From IMG/VR virus record IMGVR_UViG_3300037041_001142, positions 1-36,266 of that record: DNA of 36,266 nt; one strand, written 5' to 3'. The notes beneath the pieces are model-generated. The model was given only the letters and a program-made list of their open reading frames with translations. It made no database searches and was not told where the DNA came from. This stretch comes from a virus. The stretch's first letter is position 1; each line of letters opens with the position of its first letter. The translations under genes were made by a program, and so were the position numbers. This document shows, in pieces, positions 1 through 5,572 of this stretch.

Positions 1-65
1 CAATCTAACTTTGAGCTTATGTGGTTTTAGAAGTTGTCAACAAGTTGTTTACAGGAGGCCGACAA

Positions 66-350
66 GTGATTAAAAGATATGACATAGACATTGGAACTTT
101 TGGATATCATGGATATGAGCTGTTACAAAATGAGGAAAAACACGGTGAGTGGGTCAGATATGACGACATAAAACACCTGATACCAGACAATCGGGTTACG
201 GAGGCGGAGTATAAAATACTTTATGAAAAGCTAATTAAAAACGCATTCGTGAGACAAGAAGTTTTGAAAGATGTTATAAGGGATTTATTTTATTCACAAG
301 GTTGGATTAAACAGGAGGGGGAGACATTAGTATTTTTAAAAAGGATTTAA
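66..350 (+). CDS. hypothetical phage protein, 94 aa
   Basis: I do not recognise a family. The start is taken as GTG at 66 because AGGAGG lies at 53-58, seven bases upstream; an ATG further upstream at 21 in the same frame has no such site. The product is a charged, soluble-looking 94-residue protein with no membrane segment or clear motif. Its last codons run through TTTTTAAAAA, which holds a T TTA AAA heptamer, and the -1 frame stays open to 529, so this gene may also be read into the next one as a 154-residue fusion. Existence of the gene is fairly sure; function is unknown. Confidence 0.6.
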   Translation: MIKRYDIDIGTFGYHGYELLQNEEKHGEWVRYDDIKHLIPDNRVTEAEYKILYEKLIKNAFVRQEVLKDVIRDLFYSQGWIKQEGETLVFLKRI

Positions 351-529
351 AAAGACTTTTAGATACTTATTGTTTTGGCGGTGTTATACCTAAGGTTTAT
401 ATAGCTGAAATTGTGAGACAGGCCGTTGCTATTTCAAAAACTTGTGATGGCTGTTGTCGTCTGCAAAAAGAAATCTGTTGTCAAAATTGCAGTAGGTTTA
501 AAAAAGATTTTTATAAGGAGAAGTTATGA
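326..529 (+). CDS. small cysteine-rich protein, ATT start or -1 frameshift product
   Basis: This frame has no stop from 311 to 526 and encodes about 67 residues ending in a cysteine cluster of the form C-x2-CC-x6-CC-x2-C, which suggests metal binding. There is no ATG, GTG or TTG near a ribosome binding site. AGGAGGGGG at 313-320 sits about five bases before ATT at 326, so a rare ATT start is possible. The alternative is entry by a -1 slip at 335-341 from the gene upstream. The stop TGA overlaps the ATG of the next gene (ATGA at 526-529), typical of real genes in this window. Function is unknown. Confidence 0.45.
   Translation: MSIFKKDLKRLLDTYCFGGVIPKVYIAEIVRQAVAISKTCDGCCRLQKEICCQNCSRFKKDFYKEKL
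335..341 (+). promoter_or_regulatory. possible -1 slippery heptamer T TTA AAA
   Basis: In the frame of the gene at 66-350 the codons read TTT TTA AAA AGG, so T TTA AAA fits the X XXY YYZ rule. A -1 slip here enters exactly the frame that is open to the stop at 527-529. No clear downstream pseudoknot or stem was found by eye. A sequencing or assembly indel in the homopolymer run would look the same. Confidence 0.3.
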
Positions 530-741
530 GCTTTATATCAGAGAACTTTGGAGACTATATTGACGACCGAAACGATGAGGCAAAGTGGGATTATCAGCAG
601 GAAAGGATTTTTGACGATGAATATTATCGACATCCGGACATCGACAAGGGATCGGGGATTTGCCCGTTATGTAATGGGTCCGGTGAGGGCCAGAATGAAA
701 ATCAGAAATGCGGCCAGTGTAAAGGCCATGGAATAATTTAA
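526..741 (+). CDS. small DnaJ-type zinc-finger protein, 71 aa
   Basis: The C-terminal third (about residues 46-68) carries two CxxC-type knuckles, CPLCNGSG and CGQCKGHG, the signature of half of the cysteine-rich zinc domain of DnaJ. The N-terminal 45 residues are acidic and aromatic with no J domain. Such mini-proteins are common in phages and probably bind a nucleic acid or protein partner, but no role is known to me. A purine-rich AAGGAGAAG lies just upstream of ATG 526, which overlaps the preceding stop by four bases. Confidence 0.7.
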   Translation: MSFISENFGDYIDDRNDEAKWDYQQERIFDDEYYRHPDIDKGSGICPLCNGSGEGQNENQKCGQCKGHGII

Positions 742-769
742 AAGTTTTTATCTGAAAGGAAAAAGTAAA

Positions 770-985
770 ATGAATTTTGATATTACTGTTTGCACCGGGA
801 AGTGGTGCGAAAAAAAAGAGTTGTGTTATAGGTTTTATGCATTTAAAAAATTACAAGATATGCCGGTCGGCAAAGAAAAACCCGGGGACCGCCGGGGTTG
901 TTTGAGGGGTCAATCCATGATGGAAAAACAGAGCGCCGACGGGAAAATTTGCGATCTTTATTGGGGCGGGGTAAATTATGAGTGA
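770..985 (+). CDS. cysteine-rich hypothetical phage protein, 71 aa
   Basis: The 71-residue product has cysteines at 8, 13, 19, 44 and 61, and its layout (CTGKWCEKKELCYRF near the start, CDLYW near the end) resembles small cysteine-rich phage proteins of unknown function that may bind zinc or iron. The ribosome binding site AAAGGAAAAAG precedes ATG 770. The 3' end overlaps the next gene by eight bases. I cannot name a family. Confidence 0.6.
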   Translation: MNFDITVCTGKWCEKKELCYRFYAFKKLQDMPVGKEKPGDRRGCLRGQSMMEKQSADGKICDLYWGGVNYE

Positions 986-1208
986 AGTGACGATTAAGTT
1001 TGTTTTACCAGACGATGAAAACGAATTCACGCTTGCCACAAACGCCGGGCGATACCATTCGGCCTTGTCAGGTATTCAAGACCGGGTATATCGAATCAGG
1101 AAGTATGAAATGGACGAGGCGGACACAAAAGAGGATTATATAAAAATCATAGAGAGTTTTATAGACCTTGTCAACGAAGAGGTTTTCGATTGCAGAATGT
1201 TATCATAA
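978..1208 (+). CDS. hypothetical phage protein, 76 aa
   Basis: This is a small, acidic, mostly alpha-helical protein with a central segment (residues 25-45, YHSALSGIQDRVYRIRKYE) of a type seen in early or accessory phage proteins of unknown function. It starts inside the end of the preceding gene, after GGCGGGGT, and ends 13 bases before the HNH-like gene. No catalytic motif is visible. Confidence 0.6.
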   Translation: MSEVTIKFVLPDDENEFTLATNAGRYHSALSGIQDRVYRIRKYEMDEADTKEDYIKIIESFIDLVNEEVFDCRMLS

Positions 1209-1221
1209 AAGGCGGGGAAGA

Positions 1222-1548
1222 ATGAGAAGCGGATTTTATATCGAAATGAAACGGCAGCATATTTTTGAACGGGACGGGTGGGAGTGTCAAAACCCCGAAT
1301 GTGGCGGGTCAATCCACCGATACGGAACGCCGCAGCTTGCCCATCTTATTAAGCAATCAAAGTATAACTTGAAAAAATACGGGGCCGAGGTGATCCACAA
1401 TTCGTTAAATATGAAATCCGTTTGTTGTTTAGAATGCAACGCGGCCCTCGACTTTGGGGTAAATCAATGTTTGATTGACGCCCTTGTCCATGATATAATG
1501 CGAACGATTGAAACTTTTAAAAAGTTAGAGAACGCGACAAGGATTTAA
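1222..1548 (+). CDS. HNH-like endonuclease or zinc-finger protein, 108 aa
   Basis: The protein has the pattern of a small HNH nuclease: FERDGWECQNPECGG (C22, C27), QLAHLI (H41), then IHNSLN (H59, N60) and CCLECN (C69, C72). The paired cysteines would bind structural zinc, and H41 would be the catalytic histidine of the beta-beta-alpha-metal fold. The start is ATG 1222, preceded by GGCGGGGAAG; the frame is open upstream to a TTG at 1168, but that would overlap the previous gene by 41 bases. Phage HNH proteins near terminase genes often assist packaging, and the gene is about 3.6 kb upstream of terS. The role is inferred. Confidence 0.7.
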   Translation: MRSGFYIEMKRQHIFERDGWECQNPECGGSIHRYGTPQLAHLIKQSKYNLKKYGAEVIHNSLNMKSVCCLECNAALDFGVNQCLIDALVHDIMRTIETFKKLENATRI

Positions 1549-1551
1549 AAA

Positions 1552-1692
1552 ATGAAAAGGTTTATTGTTATGTTTGTTGTTATATGGATCGCCGTCGGTA
1601 TTTTAGCCGGGTCCATTTATAATTATGCTTTTTCCGTCGGGGATATCCTCTCCCCTCAAAGGCCCCCGGCGGATTTATATTCGGAGAAATAG
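1552..1692 (+). CDS. small single-helix membrane protein, 46 aa
   Basis: ATG 1552 follows AAGGA at 1539-1543, and the short frame ends two bases before the next ATG. The product starts MKRF and continues into a hydrophobic helix at about residues 4-22 (IVMFVVIWIAVGILAG), followed by a short polar, proline-rich tail. It is probably an inner-membrane peptide. Because an M23-type peptidase with a membrane anchor lies 300 bases downstream, it could be a holin-like or spanin-like lysis component, but a single helix and no other signature make this only a guess. Confidence 0.55.
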   Translation: MKRFIVMFVVIWIAVGILAGSIYNYAFSVGDILSPQRPPADLYSEK

Positions 1693-1693
1693 A

Positions 1694-1996
1694 ATGACTG
1701 AAAAGGAATTGCAAAAGAAATGTGAAGATTATCTGAAAGCAAACGGGTTGATCTATTTGCATATTCAAAACAATCCGCACGCGCAACGCTTCCGGGCGGC
1801 AGCAAACAAACGGTTAAAAGGTTTCCCGGACTTTGTGATCGTTCAGGACTTTGGAGCGACGATTTTTATTGAACTGAAAACCGCAGAGGGAATTCAAAGC
1901 CCCGAACAAAAGGAATATCAAAAGAGACTTGAATCCCTCGAGCATTTTTATTTTGTTGTGAGAACGTTTGAAAATTTTGTGAGTATTCTCGAATAG
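1694..1996 (+). CDS. VRR-NUC domain endonuclease, 100 aa
   Basis: The whole protein matches a stand-alone VRR-NUC domain, a PD-(D/E)xK-type nuclease fold: an N-terminal helix starting MTEKELQKKCEDYL, then GFPDFVI with D46, then IFIELKT giving E60-x-K62, then a helix SPEQKEYQKRL. The D, E and K are the expected metal-binding and catalytic residues. The length is typical of phage versions, which are thought to act on DNA during replication, recombination or packaging. ATG 1694 is chosen because GGAGAAA precedes it and the upstream part of the frame overlaps the small membrane gene. Confidence 0.8.
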   Translation: MTEKELQKKCEDYLKANGLIYLHIQNNPHAQRFRAAANKRLKGFPDFVIVQDFGATIFIELKTAEGIQSPEQKEYQKRLESLEHFYFVVRTFENFVSILE

Positions 1997-2003
1997 GAGT
2001 TGA

Positions 2004-2618
2004 ATGAAAAATATAAACTATATTTTAACGATTTTAATTCTCGCCCTGTTTGTTGAAGTGGCCGGAGAGTTAAAAAAAGAGAATGAGATTTACAAAGAGT
2101 CACTCGAGGCCATCCGGGGGGGGATAGGGTCCGGGGCCGAGTCGGTGGATTATACCAGAAAAGAAACGGACCGGATGATAAAAGAGCACGGTTTACAGCT
2201 TTACACGTTGTCAAGTCCGGCGTTGATTTTTCCAGTTTGCGATCCCGCCCGGTCGTATGTTCGCAGCGAGCGAGGTTATCGCAGTTTCCGGGGCCGGGTT
2301 GAATGGCATGACGGGATCGACATTGTCCCGAAATACGACGGTCGGGTCCGGGCAGCACACGGGGGACGCCTATCATCCGGGGTGTCAAAAATTTATGGCA
2401 ATTATATCGTCATCGACAACGGGTTTATTCAAACAAGGTATTCACATTTAAGTAAATTTTACAAACGGTCCGGGGATGTTTTACAGGGTGAGGTCATTGG
2501 AATTGTCGGCCAGACGGGGAAAACGTCTGGTGTCCACCTTGACTTTGAACTTTATGAGAAATGGCAAAGCCGGAACCCGGTCGCATATTCAACCTATCAG
2601 GTTAAATATGAGCCGTAA
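2004..2618 (+). CDS. M23-family (LytM-like) peptidase, membrane-anchored
   Basis: A hydrophobic segment at residues 6-19 (YILTILILALFVEV) is a signal anchor, so the catalytic domain should act in the periplasm or cell wall. Residues about 95-190 follow the LytM fold: WHDGID supplies H102 and D106 (HxxxD), YSHLSK supplies H148, and GVHLDFE supplies H178. In most M23 enzymes the last motif is HxH, but here the second histidine, normally a zinc ligand, is D180. The enzyme would cleave peptidoglycan cross-bridges for lysis; activity with the aspartate is uncertain. AGGAG precedes ATG 2004. The 3' end overlaps the radical SAM gene by 11 bases. Confidence 0.8.
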   Translation: MKNINYILTILILALFVEVAGELKKENEIYKESLEAIRGGIGSGAESVDYTRKETDRMIKEHGLQLYTLSSPALIFPVCDPARSYVRSERGYRSFRGRVEWHDGIDIVPKYDGRVRAAHGGRLSSGVSKIYGNYIVIDNGFIQTRYSHLSKFYKRSGDVLQGEVIGIVGQTGKTSGVHLDFELYEKWQSRNPVAYSTYQVKYEP

Positions 2619-3492
2619 ATCGAGAATCGGTCTAATTGATATTGACGGGAATAATTTCCCGAATTTAGCTTTAATGAAAATAAGCGCCTTTCATAAAAAA
2701 AAAGGGGATCAAGTCAGCTTCGCAAACTGTTTTGAAAAGTATGATTTGATTTATAAGTCAAAAGTTTTTACCTTTACGCCGGATGATAATTATTATTATC
2801 AGGCGGATGAAATAATAAAAGGCGGCACCGGATACGATACAAAAACTATTTTGCCGAAAGAGATTGACGATATCTTTCCGGATTATAACTTATATAATTG
2901 TCAGCACGCATACGGTTTTTTGACTCGGGGTTGTATAAGGAAATGTTCTTTTTGCGTTGTGCCAAAAAAAGAGGGGATGATCCGGCCGGACAAGGACATT
3001 GAAGAAATAATCGGAGAACATAAATCCGCCGTTTTAATGGACAATAATATTCTCGCATTAGATTATGGATTGCAGCAAATTGAGAAAATAGCAAAGTTAA
3101 AAATAAAGGTCGATTTTAATCAGGGGTTGGATTCTCGGTTAATAACCAATGAGACCGCCAAATTATTATCAAAAATAAAATGGTTAATGCCGTTGAGAAT
3201 GGCTTGTGACAGCGAGGACCAAATCGAAACAGTTTTAAGAGCGACGGACATTTTAAGAAAACATGGAGTGAAAAGAGAGAAATATTTTATATATGTTTTA
3301 GTCGAGGACATTGAATCAGCAAAGCGCCGGGTTGAAATATTAAAAAATTATAACCTTGACCCGTTTGCAATGGCACTAAGAAAACTCGACGGGACGATTG
3401 TCCGGGATCGTGAAATAACAATGTTTTGCCGATGGGTAAATAGAAAACAATGTTTCAAATCGGTAAAGTGGGAAGATTTCGACAACCGATAG
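2608..3492 (+). CDS. phage radical SAM protein, 294 aa
   Basis: The motif CIRKCSFC gives C109, C113 and C116, the CxxxCxxC that binds the [4Fe-4S] cluster used to cleave S-adenosylmethionine. The first 60 residues (RIGLIDIDG..., then TFTPD) look like a truncated Rossmann or B12-binding-like domain without a clear cobalamin histidine motif. A conserved-looking segment, VDFNQGLDSRL, follows in the radical SAM barrel. Similar proteins occur in many prophages, but I know of no assigned substrate. ATG 2608 is chosen although the frame is open upstream, since that part lies within the peptidase gene. Its codons are more A+T-rich than those of the structural genes. Confidence 0.8.
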   Translation: MSRKSRIGLIDIDGNNFPNLALMKISAFHKKKGDQVSFANCFEKYDLIYKSKVFTFTPDDNYYYQADEIIKGGTGYDTKTILPKEIDDIFPDYNLYNCQHAYGFLTRGCIRKCSFCVVPKKEGMIRPDKDIEEIIGEHKSAVLMDNNILALDYGLQQIEKIAKLKIKVDFNQGLDSRLITNETAKLLSKIKWLMPLRMACDSEDQIETVLRATDILRKHGVKREKYFIYVLVEDIESAKRRVEILKNYNLDPFAMALRKLDGTIVRDREITMFCRWVNRKQCFKSVKWEDFDNR

Positions 3493-3550
3493 GATGTTAA
3501 TTCGCGTCGTTGACGCTGGATTATAGATACTCCGAATAGCTGGAATAACA

Positions 3551-3580
3551 CCCCCGGGACGAACACCCCGGGGGACTTTT
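3551..3580 (+). terminator. terminator-like hairpin after the radical SAM gene
   Basis: CCCCCGGG at 3551-3558 pairs perfectly with CCCGGGGG at 3567-3574 around an eight-base loop, followed by AC and TTTT. An all-GC stem of eight base pairs at the end of an accessory operon fits a Rho-independent terminator, though the T tract is short. The surrounding 117-base gap (3493-3609) holds no gene. Confidence 0.4.
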
Positions 3581-3609
3581 AACGCGGTCCCATCCGGGTG
3601 AGGTGGATT

Positions 3610-3777
3610 ATGAAAAGTAAAAAATGCGTCCTTTGCAAACATTTCAAAGTCGTGAATCGGTATTGTGGCAAACATGATTTGAGAAATATTCAAGTCGTTT
3701 TATGCGGTGAATTCTCGGATATAATCCCAAACAATGAAACATCCGTTTTTGACACGCCAGGTCAATGGACCATGTAG
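3610..3777 (+). CDS. small zinc-finger-like protein, 55 aa
   Basis: ATG 3610 follows GGTGAGGTGG, a good ribosome binding site, and gives a 55-residue product with cysteines at 6, 9, 19 and 32 (CVLCKHF, YCGKHD, LCGEF). This is a plausible four-cysteine zinc knuckle, as in many small phage proteins of unknown function. It lies alone between a terminator-like hairpin upstream and a promoter-like element downstream. Confidence 0.55.
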   Translation: MKSKKCVLCKHFKVVNRYCGKHDLRNIQVVLCGEFSDIIPNNETSVFDTPGQWTM

Positions 3778-3790
3778 CCCGGAAAAAAAC

Positions 3791-3820
3791 TTTCCTTTGT
3801 CGAAAAAAATTTGGTATAAT
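3791..3820 (+). promoter_or_regulatory. sigma70-like promoter with extended -10
   Basis: TGGTATAAT at 3812-3820 is a perfect extended -10 (TGnTATAAT). A weak -35, TTTCCT at 3791-3796, is 18 bases upstream. Transcription would start near 3827, about 77 bases before the PLD-like gene, and would feed the packaging genes. A second TATAAT at 3900-3905, with TTGAAT 16 bases before it at 3878-3883, overlaps the start codon and is a less useful candidate. Confidence 0.5.
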
Positions 3821-3903
3821 ACAGAGGCCCGGCGGCGGTGTCCCGCACACTCCCCGGGCACTTCTTTGACAATCACGTTGAATTATTCGGAAAAAAGAGT
3901 ATA

Positions 3904-4506
3904 ATGAAAGCAGATGGTAATCGATGGAAGTCGGCACCGCGGGCGTTGGGAAAGCGGAAAATCGAGAAAGCAAAGAAGCGCTTTTTAGTCGCGGCAAAGA
4001 AAATGACAACCGCCGCCTTTTTAGAGAGGGCAAATCTCGGAGTAATCGGAACGGCCGACACGATCTACCTTTTAACCGACGGGCTTGTCAAATTGACAGA
4101 TATCATCGGGTTTTATATCGGACAGTCATTGACGCCGAGTAAACTATATATCGCGACATTGAGTTTTGACAGTCGGGCAATAGAGACAATCCTAAAATGG
4201 TTTGACTCAAAATTGCTTGATTTTATCCGGATGATACGTTGTGATTTGTATTTAAGCCGCCGGGCCGGATTCTATGAATTCACCCGGCAGGAACTTGAAA
4301 AACGCGGTCAAAAGGTTATCGGGGATCGGAGCCATGCAAAGGTTTTTTTGATCCAAACGGACAAAGAATACATAACGATATCCGGGTCCATGAACTTGAC
4401 AAGCGGCGACCTATACGAAAATATCACGATCGCACGCGATCCGAGGGTATTCGATTTTTACAAGCAATGGTTTGATATTACTTTTGGAGAGGTACCGAAT
4501 GGGTAA
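3904..4506 (+). CDS. phospholipase D-like (HKD) domain protein, 200 aa
   Basis: Near the C terminus, SHAKVFLIQTD gives H144, K146 and D153, and ISGSMNLTSG follows at 159-168. This is the HxK...D plus S/N pattern of a phospholipase D-superfamily active site. Only one HKD motif is present, so the enzyme would need to dimerise. Phage members near terminase genes are more likely nucleases than lipases, which is inference. ATG 3904 is preferred to a GTG at 3838 because the domain-like sequence starts there, although the binding site (AAGAG) is weak. The residues before the domain (8-34) are strongly basic. Confidence 0.65.
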   Translation: MKADGNRWKSAPRALGKRKIEKAKKRFLVAAKKMTTAAFLERANLGVIGTADTIYLLTDGLVKLTDIIGFYIGQSLTPSKLYIATLSFDSRAIETILKWFDSKLLDFIRMIRCDLYLSRRAGFYEFTRQELEKRGQKVIGDRSHAKVFLIQTDKEYITISGSMNLTSGDLYENITIARDPRVFDFYKQWFDITFGEVPNG

Positions 4507-4672
4507 ACAAATGTCAGAATCCGCAAAAGCGGCAATTCAGGAAAGGCCCCGGAAAACAATCGCCGGGCGAGCCATCGCAGCAGCAAACCGGGAAAGCGCA
4601 AAGATTGACGCCGCATCGAGACGGGCCGCAATGAGAGAATCAAAGCGATCCGGCGGCAATCCGTGGGCTTAA
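4499..4672 (+). CDS. hypothetical basic protein, 57 aa
   Basis: This 57-residue, alanine- and arginine-rich helical protein begins inside the PLD-like gene (eight-base overlap), with GGAGAGG at 4486-4492 as its binding site. It has no known domain. Its position just before the small terminase gene and its basic character would suit a DNA-binding or packaging accessory role, but nothing in the sequence proves that. Confidence 0.55.
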   Translation: MGKQMSESAKAAIQERPRKTIAGRAIAAANRESAKIDAASRRAAMRESKRSGGNPWA

Positions 4673-4675
4673 CCG

Positions 4676-4876
4676 ATGGACCGGGAAGAAATTGACATCC
4701 GACTCGGCAAACTTATCGCCGAGCTTTTAAACATCGCCGAAGAATCTATCAGCACCGTTAAACTTCAAATCGAAGAAATGCGGAAAGAAGAACCCTATAC
4801 AGTGGCGCCCCCCGACGACCTTGTCAAAATTGCCACAGTGATCCAGAAAATCAACGATATCAAAAAGGGACTATAA
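4676..4876 (+). CDS. hypothetical helical protein, 66 aa
   Basis: The 66-residue product is two probable helices (residues 1-34 and 46-66) joined by a proline-rich turn (YTVAPPDD). It is acidic and may form a coiled coil. It has only a weak binding site and is probably translated by coupling, with a three-base gap upstream and a TAATG overlap with the small terminase gene downstream. I do not recognise a family. Confidence 0.55.
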   Translation: MDREEIDIRLGKLIAELLNIAEESISTVKLQIEEMRKEEPYTVAPPDDLVKIATVIQKINDIKKGL

Positions 4877-5424
4877 TGCCAGTGTTTCCCGACGACGAAC
4901 AAGGCCGCCCCCCTGTATTGACCATGGATAAGGTGGACGCCATCGCTAAAATCATCCGTGACGGCAATTATGCTATCGTTGCAGCCGGCGCCAGCGGGAT
5001 TTGCCAGAAAACCTATTATGTTTATATAGAAAGAGGCGAAAAAGTCAAAGAGGCCCTTGATAACGGCACCGAGTCAGAAACTACATTATCTAAAAAAGAT
5101 ACATTATATTTACATTTTTTACAGAGTATAGAAAAGGCCAGCCACGACGCCGAAATGCAAAACGTCAAAAACATTCAAACCGCAGCGCGTAACAATTGGC
5201 AAGCGAGCGCATGGTATCTCGAGCGCAAGTTTTTCGACCGATGGGGACGAAAAGAGCTATTGACGCACGCCGGGAAGGTCGAAGTCGAAACGAAACTATC
5301 CAAAGCAGAGACCGATCGCATCCGGGAAGAGCTTGCCGAGATACTCCGAGAGGACATCGCGCGGCCATCCCCCGCCCTTCCAGACCCGGAAGCGGACCCG
5401 ACAGCGGGACTCGAGGGTCAATAA
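4876..5424 (+). CDS. terS: probable small terminase subunit, 182 aa
   Basis: TerS recognises viral DNA and hands it to the large subunit. Residues about 22-55 form a helix-turn-helix of the type in many TerS proteins (IAKIIRDGNYAIVAAGASG then TYYVYIERG). Residues 96-118 include NNWQASAWYLERKFFDRWG, and an acidic helical segment near 137-155 would form the oligomer core. The C-terminal tail is proline- and acid-rich. Length and position, with the large terminase next but one, support the call; no direct evidence of DNA specificity is visible. The GCGAT motif cluster immediately downstream could be its binding site. Confidence 0.75.
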   Translation: MPVFPDDEQGRPPVLTMDKVDAIAKIIRDGNYAIVAAGASGICQKTYYVYIERGEKVKEALDNGTESETTLSKKDTLYLHFLQSIEKASHDAEMQNVKNIQTAARNNWQASAWYLERKFFDRWGRKELLTHAGKVEVETKLSKAETDRIREELAEILREDIARPSPALPDPEADPTAGLEGQ

Positions 5425-5427
5425 CGC

Positions 5428-5452
5428 GCGATAAATCGCAGTAGAATGCGAT
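5428..5452 (+). repeat. GCGAT motif cluster with inverted repeats
   Basis: GCGAT at 5428-5432, ATCGC at 5435-5439 and GCGAT at 5448-5452 form two overlapping inverted repeats: GCGAT-aa-ATCGC, and ATCGCA at 5435-5440 against TGCGAT at 5447-5452 with a six-base spacer. The cluster starts four bases after the terS stop. It could be an operator or a terminase binding site. Confidence 0.4.
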
Positions 5453-5473
5453 AGAGTTTAATAATGTAATAAT

Positions 5474-5535
5474 AACATGGTATAGGGCAGGCCGCCCGAA
5501 CCCCGGTTTTCCTTGACCGGTTTACCATGTTTTAA
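5474..5535 (+). other. foldable three-stem intergenic element, possible structured RNA or terminator
   Basis: AACATGGTA at 5474-5482 pairs over its nine bases with TACCATGTT at 5523-5531. Inside lie two small hairpins: GGGC/GCCC (5485-5488 with 5494-5497) and CCGG/CCGG (5503-5506 with 5517-5520). T residues follow the outer stem. The fold would end transcription after terS or form a small structured leader for the Rha gene, which starts 38 bases later. The 148-base gap holds no gene. Confidence 0.4.
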
Positions 5536-5572
5536 AATCAGGGATCAAATTAAACCAAAAGGAAGGTAAACA

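Noticed and set aside
1-30. Nine codons ending in TAG at the left edge, possibly the end of an upstream gene
   Set aside because: Too short to judge; a stop within 30 bases is expected by chance.
39-49. Palindrome AACAA-G-TTGTT before the first gene
   Set aside because: A short A+T-rich palindrome with no promoter around it; weak evidence for an operator.
851-1039. Minus-strand open frames opposite the small accessory genes
   Set aside because: They mirror well-supported + strand genes with overlaps and binding sites, and their products show no domain.
5474-5531. tRNA reading of the three-stem intergenic element
   Set aside because: At 58 bases it is too short and lacks a T-loop, an anticodon stem and CCA-like features.
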